Origin: Hepsetus odoe
Taxonomy: Eukaryota > Chordata > Actinopteri > Characiformes > Hepsetidae
Reading direction: 5' to 3'
Assembly (NCBI GenBank): GCA_017165825.1
Contig: CM029379.1
Span: forward strand, 21,839,972-21,903,971
DNA: 64,000 nucleotides
Shown here: in pieces, positions 26,215 through 39,382 of the stretch
Layout of the letters: every line of letters starts with the position of its first letter
How positions within the stretch are numbered: the first letter of the stretch is position 1
Position numbers and translations under genes: made by a program
The notes under the pieces: model-generated
The model's input: the letters and a program-made list of their open reading frames with translations, nothing else
What the model was told of the DNA's origin: nothing
Database searches by the model: none

Positions 26215-26755
26215 AATAATTGTTGGCAAAGCCATATTTTACATCAGTGTAAATCAGCTTTTTCACCATTTTGCTTTCCCCTGCATACTTTATTAAATTG
26301 TATTATAATCAATTATAAATGATTATAACATTCCACAGTTGATGCAGTTTATTCACCTCTTTCAGACTGATGCACTGATCCATATTTATACCAGCAGCTA
26401 ATCAGCAGAATGGTGGGTGTTCCCCTATGTTCCTGACCTTTCCATTCGTTCCTCATTCTATGGCTGTATGTAATCGGATCAAATAGAGTCTCCTCTATTC
26501 ATCGCTCCTGACTGCAGTGCTGGATGGAACACACACCTCCACGTTCTCCCTGTCGTCTCTTTCTCCTTTCCCACCAGCATCACCTGCTTAATAACTGCAA
26601 TTACACTGTCTTCAACCTGAGCTCCCTCTCGCACTCTCTATCTCTCTCTTGCTCTGATCTAAACTCTCTCGCTCACTCCCTTTTATTCTTTTTTTCATCT
26701 ACCTCTTTTTCTCTGTCCTTCATTGCTTCTCTATATATCTCATTGTCTTTCCTTT

Positions 26756-26757
<2 letters not shown>

Positions 26758-26806
<49 letters not shown>
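26758..26806. repeat. (CT)n microsatellite
   Basis: About 24 units in a wider pyrimidine-rich stretch, 26620-26830. Confidence 0.98.
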
Positions 26807-26808
<2 letters not shown>

Positions 26809-28736
26809 CTCTTTTTTTCTCCCTTCCCCTGTTCATCTGTTCATTTCTGATGACAGGGAAGAAGCCTCTAGAATTCTGAACAGTCATACAATCACTTTCC
26901 ATCCTCCGCTTGCACCGTTCCTTGCAATTTGTCACCTAGCAACAGAGCGCTGTTGTTTCAATCTGGGCTTGTTCTCAGATAGAAGAGTGTTATCTGTCTT
27001 TTCTTTTTGTCAGTCTCTCTCCCTACCACTGTTCTCCTTGTCTTCTGTTCTCTTTTTTCTATTCTTGCCTTTGCTTTGCTTTTATCCCATTATGTTATCA
27101 GTTGCTGCTTCCTCTCTCACACACACAGACACACACACATCACATTCACAGAAGAAAACTTTTAATGGAATTAACATTGCATCTGTAGCGAGAAACCTCT
27201 CGCTCTGTCATCACATTAAGATGACTGAAGAAAATGTAAAGAATTTTACTTAATGATAATGATAAAATGTAATGATATTCAGATAAAAATACTGAAGAAT
27301 CTGGTCTTTGAAACAATGTATGTTTAAAATAAGTGGCATTAAAATAAGTGGCATAAGTAATAGAATAGATAAGTACTAAACCCTTCCTGAAACCAGTGGT
27401 AATGCACTAATTATGAAACTATACTTCCCCAAGACTGGAGAGGCGGCAAAACTGGAATTTGTAAGTGGATCAATAGAGTAGTAAAATTTGTACAAAACTC
27501 TTCAGAGAAAAACCTGCAGGTGGAATGGCTGAGAATGGGAGTGGCACTGAATTATTAGGGATAATGTGACTCTATGAATGGGCCTTGGTTTAGGCTTCCT
27601 ATATAAAGTAAAATATGAAGTATTTCTCTGTCATGGAATACAGGGACTTACTAAATCAGTCACTCTAGAAATATTTAATAATTGTTCAAATATATGTTAA
27701 AGTTTGTTACAAGCTTTAGGTGAAACTTAACTTTCAGATCTCTATCTTTCTTTCTTTTCTAGAAGAAAAAGGATTGATTAAACAGAACTGTTCCATAAAC
27801 AAGAATATCAGTGTACATGTTAATCTTAGTATTAAATAATGAAAATGAATGAATATTAATGTTTTATTGAGGGATGTGGGACTGTTAGGTCTAGCTGATC
27901 TTATTAAATTGCTGAGATTTGCGTTATACTCAAACAGAAATGCAACAATACCTCTCTACATCTATAACAACATACTGACTGTATATAACACCTGACTGTA
28001 TATAACAACACCTGACTGTAACTGGATAAAGCTTAGCTTAGAATCAAATATTATCATTTTTACTGAAGCATGTAATAAATGTTCACATTAGTTTTAATCC
28101 TTTAACTAAAGCTTTAATACTCTATATGTCCTTTATTCTCTTCTGAGCCTTCTTTTTATCAGTATTGTTCTTTAATCATTTTATCACAGTAGAATTAGTT
28201 TTGCATTCTCAAATGATTTAGTCATTCCACACTGAAGAACATAATGGGAACAGCATGTCAAAGCATAATCTATAACCAAAGCCATAACAGCGATTGCCTT
28301 TTGAAGAAACTTCCAAACTCACCCAATTTAGTTCATAATGTACTTTTTGCTCTGATTCTATGAATTACTGCATTCCTGCTTAAAACTGAATGAGGAAAGT
28401 TAATGGAGCCATAATTCCATACATTAGTATGGAAACTCTAGTCTTTATTGGAGCTAAGCTGCAACCCCTGAGAGGCTAAATGAATGTGTGCATGTTGGTG
28501 GTCTCTGAGAAGATTTTGCCGTCCATTTTGTGCCGTCCATTTCACTGCGTGTGCGCTTTGTGTGCCTCCAGATGGCCGCTGTCGAAGGCTGAGGCTCAGG
28601 GCTCTAATTTCTGCGTTCTGAAGGAAGGGATGAAGAGAGAGTCATTATAGAAAACAAGTGTGTGGCAGGCAGTGCACATCCGCCAAAGAGGAGAGGAAAT
28701 AAGAGGGTTATACAGGGAGGGAGGGTGGGAGGGAGG

Positions 28737-28859
<123 letters not shown>

Positions 28860-29794
28860 ATGGCCAACCAGCAGATGTTTCTCGTCTGAAATGCCACAAG
28901 TGGATGTGTTTGGTGCGCATAATATATTGATAATCTTTGCAGATTTGCAATTTCACTGCAACATGAATAGTTAAATCCCTTTCTTTGTTAAATATGTTAT
29001 ATGTTTGGGAACCTTCCAGTATTGACAGTGTTAAATGTATTCGTTGTATTATTAGTTCTGGTTGTGCCCCTTTTTATTGTTACTCCACTTGGCAGCCCCA
29101 GCTCCAAAGTTACTTAAAGGGGACCAGTCATACTGCCAGAAATGCTCTAAATGAACATTTAGGGCAGAGTCTTCAGATCTTGCAGTGTAGCTTTAGAGAT
29201 ACTGAACAGTTTTAGTCCAGAAGCTATAACGTTTCATCTATCTCTTTGAATTCATCTGTACTACTTCAGCTTAGTGGGGGCACAGCTTTATCAACATGAT
29301 AAAAATTTAGTGCTTTCCCCCGCATGCTAACTCATGTATGCTATTTCATCATCCATCTTCTGTCTTCTCCTCTGGAAACTCTGGTTTAATTCCATTTAGT
29401 GGTTACAGAATACGTTCATACTTCATACTTACAAACTGTAATAGTATCAGTTAGTGTTGAACTTTAGTTAGGTTAAGTTCCTCCCATAGTCTGAACGCTA
29501 AAGCTTTAGTGATTTTTATGCCCTTGGCTTGTTCACATGGGGCTTGGACTTTTAAAACTTCAGTTGTAAAAAGTGCTATATAAATAAAATGGACTTGTCT
29601 TGAATTAAATGAGTGTGGATGAGCTGTTTATGTGTGAAAGTATAAACAGGTTGACCTGAGCCAGCATTTGGGAGCCTTCCATATAGACTGGAGTTTAACT
29701 ATGGACAAGCTCAGCTCTCCCACTTTTAGACACGAAGTACAGCTGAAGTCATTATTTTATTATCCTCTTAAAAAGTAATCATAATCATCTATAT

Positions 29795-29895
29795 ACATTA
29801 AAATTATTATCATAGCCGCTTGTCATAATTATGGCTGTGGGGGATTCTGAAGCCAATCCTAGCCCTTGCAGGGATCCCAGTTGAATGTACGTGTA
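29795..29895. repeat. Weak fragment of the same fish interspersed repeat
   Basis: ATAGCCGCTTGTC and GAAGCCAATCCTAGCCCTTGC resemble the GCCGCTTATCC and GGAGCCTATCCCAGC region of the repeat. Diverged. Confidence 0.45.
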
Positions 29896-31791
29896 ATTAG
29901 AAATTTTTGTTTTATAGTTGACTGATAATTGGAGTATTTTTGTGCCTGTTTTATAATGAAATTTCACAATTTAAATGTTTTCAAATGACGTAACAAAAGC
30001 ATGCGAAGGTTTTGATGCGATGACAGCAAATGTGTGCGTTATCTTTAGCTCGCTGGTTATTTTTCAGTGTGTGAACTTGCACTTGCTTGAGTTTGTACTC
30101 TCCTCAATACTACTTGTTTAATATTCACTCTGCAACGTAGTGATAAGCTAGTAAAATTTATTTCAACAGCAGCATCATGTCCAACTTATTAAACTACTGT
30201 CTGCTTGCAGTCATTGCAAAAATGGCACATTATCCTGACACTGGAAACACTTCGGACCTGTTTGGAAGGATAGCAGAAAGGAGAGTGAAATGGTGAAAAT
30301 TAGGCAGCCCCCACTCTTTCCATGTTGTTGGTATGCTGTGTGTGTTTGTGTGTGTGTGTGTGGTCACAGAAGAAATATAGCAAATCATCAACACTTTAAT
30401 ATTTCATGTAAACAACATTAAAAAAGAATATTCATGTGCACAGAGGGCATGCGGCTTCCTTGTGACCCACTTGTCCTCAGACTGCGACCCACAGTCTTAA
30501 AACCTCTGCCATAATACAAGACCCTTGAAAATGATGGAGCATTTTTTTTTTTTTTTTTTTTTTAAGCAGCACATCTTAGTTGAACTTCATCTCAGGGAAG
30601 AAAGCCAGGCCACTGAATTGCTAGCTTCCTTGCTGAGAAGTACAGTAGTTGGAAAACAAATGGGAGACCTCAGGACACTCAACAGAACAAGCAATCACTT
30701 GGTTTCCCAAGTGCATCGGTTTGTGAACTGCAGTAGCAATGTTCACTGGATTCAGTCAGCTGAAAACAATCATTGAGGTTTTACTGTTTGGAAAATGTCT
30801 TTCTGTTTATGTATGTGGTTCAATGGGCCATGCAGTTTAGGGAGAGTGGATGTTTTCATTTAGAACCTAAACTTGGTTGGTAGAGAATTTCTCCAGTACT
30901 TTCAGACGCCAAACAATTGACAAACGATTTTACTGGCAAAAACTGTATCAAACATGTTACAGTCAGACCTCAGAATGATGATAAGCTTTGGGTCAAATCT
31001 TTCCGTGTAGAACATAATGCTGTTTATAACTGTATGATCTTGCAGTTACAAATAAAGTAAACAGCAAAATAACAACAATAGCTCTAAGTGATGTTGATTA
31101 GATGTGCAGCAAAATGACAGCAAGGACTGTAGACCTTTGAGGGTTTAGTTCTAATCCGCGTAAGTATTTTGTTGGAGCATTGTTGTTAACACTGTATAAT
31201 TGAAGTCTTGGGTGAAGGTTAGTCTGTGGCCTTGGGTTGTGTTTGATTTGACTGCTAACAGTTCTATTCCCTGCAGTCAAATGGTGATTATCTTTCTCAC
31301 AATGCTTCAATATGATCATTATCCCTCCTAATGCACTTACTCCATTTCATTAATCCTTTACAAACAGGCTGTTTGCGGGTGATTGAAACGACTCTCGTGT
31401 ATAAAGATCAATGATGGTATCATCTGTTTTAATGAGCTACTTCACCAGGTTTGTTCTCTTGCTAAGATTATATCCTGACATTTCTAAAGCAATCAAAAAA
31501 ATCTATTCAAACACTACCTTAGGTAGTGTATGTGTATGTGTGTGTGTGGACGTGTGCTTGAGGATTTGTATTGTAAAGTGTGAAATGAAAAGATTTTTTT
31601 TAAACGTATTCCTTTCTTTGACAAACGATCTTTTTTCAAACCTTATATTTACATTTAATACATAATAATACATTTTTATGTATTATTTTTTACAACTTAA
31701 TTTGAAAACTTCAGGGGTTTTCTGCAACTTGACTTTCTTGATGATTTTAGACAATTTTTATTATTGCATAATAAAACACACCCCTTCATAC

Positions 31792-31795
31792 ATAC

Positions 31796-31858
<63 letters not shown>
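31792..31858. repeat. (CA)n microsatellite
   Basis: Abuts the minus-strand Tc1 fragment. Confidence 0.97.
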
Positions 31859-31859
<1 letters not shown>

Positions 31860-32040
31860 CTTCCTGATATGTGTGATGGGGCCTCCATGGCCTGTACTCG
31901 TTTTCCAGCACATCCCACAGACGCTTGACCTTACTGAGATCTGGGGTATTTGGAGGCAACACCCTGAACACTTTGTCATGTTCCTTAAACCATTCTAGAA
32001 CATTTTTTCGCAGTGTAGCTAGAATTATTGAGGACCCACT
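31855..32040 (-). mobile_element. Tc1/mariner transposase C-terminal fragment
   Basis: The minus strand encodes LEWFKEHDKVFRVLPPNTPDL then KRLWDVLENEYRPWRP, matching the DE-region end of the same transposase family as 23980-24570 (EEHDKEFKVL, PPNSPDL, LWDVLD). It runs out into a (CA)n microsatellite at 31858. Confidence 0.82.
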
Positions 32041-32157
32041 GTTCACACTTGCTACATAATAAATCCCACCCCTCGACTGCTGCCACTGTAATGAGATAAT
32101 CAATGCTATCCACTTCAAATGTCAGTGATTTAATGCTTGCTTCCTCTCATCTTAACA

Positions 32158-32160
<3 letters not shown>

Positions 32161-32230
<70 letters not shown>
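32161..32230. repeat. (TG)n microsatellite
   Basis: About 33 units. Confidence 0.98.
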
Positions 32231-32232
<2 letters not shown>

Positions 32233-33110
32233 TGTTTGCACCCCTAATATAGAAAATGTGTCTTGAAATTCCACTCATTTCTGTCAGGTGTCCCTCAAAG
32301 GGGGGCCTAATTTGTTATCTTGTCCCTTGCGACATCAGCTCTTAGTGCAGTGAATAGAGGGAGAACAGTAAAGAAAATGCAGCAAGGCTCAGAAGTTGGA
32401 AATGAAACAGTGTTTCAGGGGGCTGGATGTTGTATTTTGATATATACAGACTCCTGAACTCACATCAGTTTTGTTATTGTTGTTCTTGGAGATAATGCAA
32501 CACTGATATAGGTGCAGTTTGTAGATCTCTATTTGCAGACTAGAGCTTATTCTTTCCAGCCACATTCAGTGCAAATAAGTGTTTTTGTAGTGCAGCCTTT
32601 AGTCTGTGGGACAAAATATGTAGCTGCCCATATCAGGGGATATATGGATTCATTTTTTTGGCATTACCAAAGAAAATTGCTTTTGAATATCTAAATCCTT
32701 TTCAAAAAATATATTCACTATGGCTTCTAAGTGGCCCTGAATTATATAAACGTTCTTAGTTTTCACTGATTTTAAGGAACGAACACATTCAAACATTCTG
32801 TGTCGTGTAATAAGTTGCTCTAATTATTTCTAAAAAGATATACAATTACAGTTCATTAGTAGCAGTAGTTTCTTTGGTCAATGACCATTTATTAAATGCA
32901 TTCACATGGTATTTTACATTTAGACTTTTTGGAATGTTTGGAAAGTGAAAAGTGATTAACTAATTAACTGAAAAAAATGTAGGTTTGAATTTTAAATTAA
33001 AACCCTATCAGAACAATTGTTTGCTTTCTCTCTCTATGCATTGCAAATAACATCAAATGTAAAATTGAACAAAAACACAAAAACAAAAACATACGTGTCT
33101 CAGAATAGTC

Positions 33111-33190
33111 AGTCAGTCATTTTCTGTCGCTTGTCCCAAGCGGGGTCGCGGGGGAGTGCTGGAGTCCATCCCAGCTCACACAGGGCAATT
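33111..33190. repeat. Fragment of the same fish interspersed repeat
   Basis: CATTTTCTGTCGCTTGTCCC, GGGGTCGCGGGGGAGTGCTGG and TCCATCCCAGCTCACACAGGG. Confidence 0.65.
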
Positions 33191-33889
33191 GTATTATGAA
33201 TTATCAGAGCTCTATCAGTACTTATGGGTGGGGTAAAAAATTAAAGTGCTAATAAATGATTGACTAAATTTCCAATATCAGTCCATCCTATGCAGAAGTA
33301 ATATCCTGGCCTAGCAGACCTAAAGTATCATAAACTGTGGAAAAAGTAGCCAAAGAAAATGACTTGAATCAAGATGTTTGGGTTGTTCAGCAGGGCTGGT
33401 ACAAAGGCATGGATCTCTGTGATGCTTTGGAAATTACTTCCATATGAAGAGACCCTATGTGTGATGATGTTCTTTTCCAGGTGCAGAAAGATTTGCGGCA
33501 CCTCTTCTGTTTGTCTTCCACTCTTTCATGTGGCCTGTCTTTTCTGTCTGTTTCGTTCACTTTTTTGCTACATGTGTTTAAAATGATTCCTGAACTTATA
33601 ACACTGCTGATCATTGTGTTTCTGGCTTCTTCATAGTCCTCAAAAATGGCTCCAATATGAGATCTTCCAGTGCACTCCCAGTGAAACAAGTAATATGGCA
33701 AGCCAATTTGGCCAAAATTCTCTGCAAAGATCCTTCTGCGGTATTTCTGCCTGCCCCGTTCAGAGCAGGCCGCAACCACGTCCAGCACTAGCCAATCAAA
33801 ATGAATATTAATGCTTTTCCTTCAGTCCTTGTCACTTAAACAAGCCCCGCCACCTAATCTTCTCCTAATCCCCCCCCCTCGCTCTTTGT

Positions 33890-33891
<2 letters not shown>

Positions 33892-33946
<55 letters not shown>
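33892..33946. repeat. (CT)n microsatellite upstream of the SS2 microexon
   Basis: About 27 units on the transcript strand, ending 496 nt before the microexon. Confidence 0.98.
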
Positions 33947-33947
<1 letters not shown>

Positions 33948-34442
33948 GAAATTGTTTTATGCTAACTCTTGTGTCTTCTTACTAACCAAACAGCTTCAAT
34001 TTCTTCCAGTTTGATTTGTTATTTTGTGTTGTTCCTTTCCTTTTGTGTTCGTCTGAAATGACTAACATTGTCTCATCCATGGAATGTTGGATCATCTGTT
34101 GTTTTCTCTACTTAACTTGCGTACTTACGTACTAACCTTTTTATGATACTGTCATTTTTTTTCAACTGACAAACCATTCAATGAAGAGACTATACATCAA
34201 AATAACCCTGTTATTTCCTTATTTGGATGAATTTCTCTTTCTATCAAAAATAACCTGTTTATTCAGCTTCGCTACTCAATAAAATATCAGGTTGGCTTAG
34301 AACCACCTACTACCAAACCAATCTACTATTCGAGAAATCTGTCTTCACTAAAGAGGCGGAAAGTTTAAATGACCTTTATTGAGTTCACGGTTTGTCACTG
34401 TTATTTTTTTTTTCTCCCCCCCTCCCCTGTTTTTTCCTAAAG

Positions 34443-34487
34443 CACTCAGGCATTGGACACGCTATGGTAAACAAACTGCATTATATG
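34443..34487 (+). CDS. nrxn2: nrxn2 alternative microexon: splice-site-2 (SS2) insert of LNS2, 24 or 45 nt
   Basis: The acceptor TTTTTTCCTAAAG is followed by codons for H-S-G-I-G-H-A-M, then a usable donor GTAAAC at 34467. If that donor is skipped, reading continues V-N-K-L-H-Y-M to a second donor GTAGAT at 34488. These match the known vertebrate neurexin SS2 inserts of 8 and 15 residues (family form HxGIGHAM plus VNKLHxx). Both forms are phase 0 to 0, between Gln of the upstream exon and Val of the downstream exon, so skip, 8 and 15 all keep the frame. SS2 inserts sit in an LNS2 loop. A strong T/C tract precedes it, and a (CT)n array lies about 500 nt upstream. The exon is too short to appear as an open reading frame and was found by splice motif and family match. 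Usage in this species is not shown by DNA alone. Confidence 0.94.
34467..34472 (+). promoter_or_regulatory. Internal alternative 5' splice site of the SS2 microexon
   Basis: GTAAAC directly follows the ATG codon that ends the 8-residue insert. The same six bases encode Val-Asn when the distal donor (GTAGAT, 34488) is chosen, so they serve as both splice signal and coding sequence. Confidence 0.85.
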
Positions 34488-35969
34488 GTAGATATCATTC
34501 TAATTGTCTTATACTTTGGTTTGCCCTGGATTTCCGTTTCCTCTTTCTATTCTGTTTGCTATTACTGACAAACTCCCATCGGTCTCAAGGTAGCAAGAGA
34601 AAGTAAAATATTTACATCTTTTTTCCTTTTTTTCTTTCACTTTTTAAAATCTCTTCTGTTCTTTACCCATCCACTGCTCATCTATTCCCTAAACTGAGGT
34701 CCAAAGTAGTTAGCTGAATTAAAGAAAGAAGATAAAAAGGGATGAAACTAATCAAACATGTAGGTTTAAGATATATATATATATATATATATATATAGAT
34801 TTTATTTTTATTTTTTTAAGAATAACAAATAATAGAAAAAATTACTTAGTGTGATTAGCATCAAGTGACCTCTACAGTGATGACTCCAGTACCAGGCAGT
34901 AAGAATGTAAACATCCTAATAAGTCTCATTTATTCGACTGGTGTTACTTAAGAATTGTTCTACATTTTGAGCACAGCTGCCTTTTTTACTGCAAAGCTTC
35001 CGGGACCTATGGTGGTAATGCAATAATGCAACAAAGAAGACGCTGTTTCTTAATGAGGTGATCTTTATTAAATTAACAGCACAGTAGTTAAGTGCCTCAA
35101 TATGAATAATTGCTTAATTAGCCTTTGTTTTCACAATGGAAAACCCTTGTGTTAATTAACAACTATCAACAGTTTCTTGTTATAAACTGATAGGCAAGTC
35201 ACTAGTAAACTAATCTGGTTTTGAATCATTTCAGACATACAACTCTTGGCTTTACATTTACCTTAAATGTTGATTTTAACCAAGACAATGATGTATGTAA
35301 ACTTTTTTTTATGTTGTTCTTTAAGATGTATAAAAATCGTACCACATGTTAGAAGTATGATTTGTTCCATAAATCAGTAGTATCTTACTGCCTGACAGTG
35401 GACTCTTCAAAACATGGGTCTTGTTATCCTGCCCCAGATCCGCACAAACGCATGTAGGGAAATTTCTGGAATGTAAAGACTGTGTCCGATCAACTGTGTT
35501 CATTAATACTAACACTAACTTGAAACCCTTTATCTGGCCTCCTTCACCCTGCATGACCAAATCAACCTGACATTCTGTTATTTTTGCCAATTTTGTGATA
35601 TATGTATATGTATATAACCCTCTAACCATATACATACATACATATATGAAATATTTGAATAGTCTCCCGAGAACTACCCTTTCGTCACTTTGTTCTTGCT
35701 AGAACGGTTTTGTTTTTTTTTTTGTTTTTTTCTGAAGAATGACTAAAACAAATAATGACCTCACTCCCTACCCTGCTAAAAAGGAAAAAAACAAAAAGAA
35801 TGGAAAAAAAAAAGAAGTGAGAGAAAAAGGACTTGTCTTTTATCATTGAGTGGAGAGGATGGTTAGACCTACACGTAACAGTGCACCCTTTGAGGTTCAT
35901 TCAGTTAGAGGTTTAAAAAGTTCAGATAATTATTTTTACAGTAGATACTGACTAACATGAGAAACTCTA

Positions 35970-35970
35970 T

Positions 35971-36035
<65 letters not shown>

Positions 36036-36151
36036 GATTGAGTGTGCAGTTATAGATTATATATAGATTATTATGCAACTGCCTGAATTTAAAGAGAGAT
36101 CTTGAAATATTTTTATTGACTATAGGCCAGAAAAGGACCAGAGAAAGTATT

Positions 36152-36213
<62 letters not shown>
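35970..36213. repeat. Two (AT)n arrays downstream of the SS2 microexon
   Basis: 35970-36036 and 36154-36213, separated by about 117 nt. A shorter (AT)n is at 34770-34798. Confidence 0.97.
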
Positions 36214-36218
<5 letters not shown>

Positions 36219-37553
36219 TTTATGCCCTTAATCTGCCTGAATTTCGTGTAACCCACAATGATCTTGAACAATACTGAGAGTCTCTATTCACTGTAAGAGT
36301 CAAAGTCTTTTTTTCTCTCTCTCTCTTTTATTTTTCCTGTTCTTTAACCTTTGACATCTTTTCCTTTCTGTTGAATTAAATTTTTTTGTAGTGGGTTTCT
36401 GGTGGACTTTGACCCTGTCATAAATCATTCAGACCTCTCTATTTTTTTTTGTCCTTTTTTTTTATTTGGATTTCAAAGTCATTCTTGCATTTTGTGTTGC
36501 ATGAACTTCACCAACTTGCATTTCACCCATCTTCATTTTGGGAGGGTGTCCGTGTTTCCCAAGCCGAGGACATTTTGGCTTGCACGGGTCTTTGGACTTA
36601 ATTGTTGGTTTAATTTTGTTTGTTTCTTTCACCTCACCTTCAAATTAACCCTGAAATTATACTAAATGTTTGCAGACCCCCCCCCCCTCATTTGTCTGGT
36701 GGAGTGGTTCCTTCTGCTTTTCTTTATTTGGACAACCCTCTCCCATTGCTATTGAGTGGTTTTGATTGACCTTTAGTTGGTCTGAGGCCCTTGTTGTTTT
36801 TTGTCTGCTAAAAGGCTTATTTCAACCATCCTCATTCCTCCATTGAGCTGCATGGCTTGTTTCCCACCATACTAGCATTTTTGGATGGATTTAATTTTGT
36901 CCTAACCTCAGCAAAACCCTGATCACCAACAAAATTGAGAATTCTGAGCAATCCGTTTAGATTTTCAAACCAAATTGCAAATGATTTCTCTAATTGACTA
37001 TTCCAGTTGTGTTTCTTATACTAAATTTACTAAAACTAAAATCTGTTACTAATACTACTGTTTGAACCAAACCTTTGTTGTAACTGTACTAACAACCATT
37101 TTTGTGTCTGACTTTCCCTTACTTACTAAAGTACTAACCGATTTCCCTCATCCTCCAACCCAATACTTTAACACTTTCACTAATGGACCGAAACTTTTGT
37201 AAGATTCTGATCCCTTAGCCCATATCTAGCTCACCTTTTTCTGCCCTCTAAAGTCCACTCTGACCTTCTCTGAACACTCTTATAGGTTCACTTTGTCTAG
37301 TCTAATCAGCCTAGTTCTTGCCTTTAATGAAGTTCGAATCACAACTTAGATGGCTATGAATTGCCATCTGTTTTTCAAGGAGAGATTTTGGATTGTCGTC
37401 AAGCTGCCAGCCACCTGTGCAAAGATTCACCGCTGAAAATCGGACCTACTGACAAATCCACTGCAGTTCTGTTGCTCCTTTAGGATATTGTTTGTTTTCC
37501 TGTATGCAATGTCACTCACAACTTGGGTTTCTATTCTTTCTCATTCCGTGTAG

Positions 37554-37624
37554 GTAAAAGGTAAGTTTGGGGATGTAATAATGTGTTTGAAGGAAGTCAA
37601 ACACTGGGATACAAAAAAGTTCAG
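37554..37624 (+). other. Candidate cryptic or poison cassette exon inside nrxn2
   Basis: A pyrimidine tract ending CATTCCGTGTAG is followed by 71 nt and a near-consensus donor TTCAG|GTAAGA. In the phase of the gene the 71 nt are open (V-K-G-K-F-G-D-V-I-M-C-L-K-E and on to K-K-F). Since 71 is not a multiple of three, joining to the next exon (GTGACC) reads AGG TGA, a stop at once. A second strong donor-like site AAAAG|GTAAGT lies inside at 37561. No family exon matches this peptide. It may be a regulated unproductive exon, or chance. Confidence 0.3.
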
Positions 37625-39305
37625 GTAAGACATCACCTTCTATATGAACAAACTTGTATTGTGCAAGTAGGACTTAATTTTTATGAGCAATGCCATCATG
37701 ACTGTCTCTGAGACCTTTTGGATTTAAGAATTATTTAAAAAGGCATTTGGGTATGTTGCTTTGTCTTCAGTTAGCAATATGGTGTCTGTGGGTAACACTG
37801 TGCTATGTTCAGTTGCTGTAAGGTGGTGAGAAACACGTAGAGTAAGCATGAGCCAGAACACCCCCCCTCAAGTGTGCATAATCAAAGCTGTTTTTAGATG
37901 AATGTTTTGAATGGCCCTCCCTTGAGTGGATTAAAATCAGTGTGCTTGTAATGGAGGCAGGGTGTTTTGTTTGTTTTGTGAGTGTGTGTGCGTGTGTTTT
38001 GTCTATCAGCTGTAAGGCTAATAGTTCTGCTGTCCTTTTTTATGTCAAGTTATGGTGAGAACATCCACATTACAATCAAAAACTATTGGAATTATTTGAA
38101 TCAAACAAACCGTGGATATCCTGCTGTGATAGAAATGGACCTTAAGGATTTCATTTTGAGGTGGAAAATTGTATTTTGTTCAGCCTGTGGTCAGACATTC
38201 AGAACTGCAGGGTTTCTTTTAGGTTTTGCAGATAAATTGTTTGGCAGTATCAAAACTGAATTATATGGCATCAAATCAGAAATATAATTAAAATTTTTGA
38301 CCAAATTATTGCGGACCATGACACTAAGGCTCCAGGGAGAAGGCCACTTTCTTATATGTCAATAGAAAAGTTGAATGAAAAATATAAATATACACAATCG
38401 TCCCAAACATATTCATTAAGCAAAATTAATGTCTGGACTGTGTTATTTAATTTTGCCGTCAAATAATTATGCTGGTCTTCATGGGTGATCAAACGTCTAG
38501 CACATTTAAGCCTCAGGAAACCAAACATTTCTTGTTCAATCAACTACGTTTGGGGTAAAGGAAACTGCAAATTTAACTCCTCATTGAATCGTTTCTGCAT
38601 TTGTCAGATGTTTTACCAGTCTAGCTCAATAAAAGTTAAACATGTCACTCAATATTTTTTTTTTTTTTTTTTAAATAAGGATTACGTTCACTTAGGTAAT
38701 ATAATAAGTGACTGAGCTCACTAAACACATTTTATTGAAAGTTGTTGGGAACAATTAATCTACTTTAACTAGACTAATGGCACGAGAGGCAATGCTGCAA
38801 TTGGATTAGAAAGTATTATTTTTAGACATATGATAACATATCTGTTACAAGCTCAAGATAAAGCACATAATCTAGTATTCTAGAAAAGCAAATAAATAAG
38901 TATTGTAAATAAGTATTGTATTTATTTATTGTTATTATTTTTAATACTGTTTCCTGCCCTCTTGAGTTAATTAAAAGGCTTTGCCAATGTTTTGTTATAT
39001 TGCTCTATCGTCCAGCTATATATTCTTCATGCACACTAAGATTGGAATAATATACAGTATAATGTAGAACGTTTGGTTTATTCTCAGTAGTAAATATCGT
39101 TTTCTTGGCCAGGTGTGTGAACAGACTTCCATGCAAATGAAAAAGGTTCATGACATCAGGTGTATCCCTAGCCTGCAGTTTGAGGTTTTGAACCTGGCTA
39201 GAGAGATAAGCTTACCTCCGATATGTGTAAGAACGCTTTAATCTCCTGCCATAGGAAGATTTGTTTAAGGTTCACCAAGGATACATGATATAAAGGAGTA
39301 TTTGC

Positions 39306-39317
39306 GTGTGTGTGTGT

Positions 39318-39379
<62 letters not shown>
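39306..39379. repeat. (GT)n microsatellite
   Basis: One GAG break. Confidence 0.98.

Positions 39380-39382
<3 letters not shown>

Noticed and set aside
33387..33788. 133-codon minus-strand open frame
   Set aside because: No recognised family and no codon pattern; not enough to call a gene.
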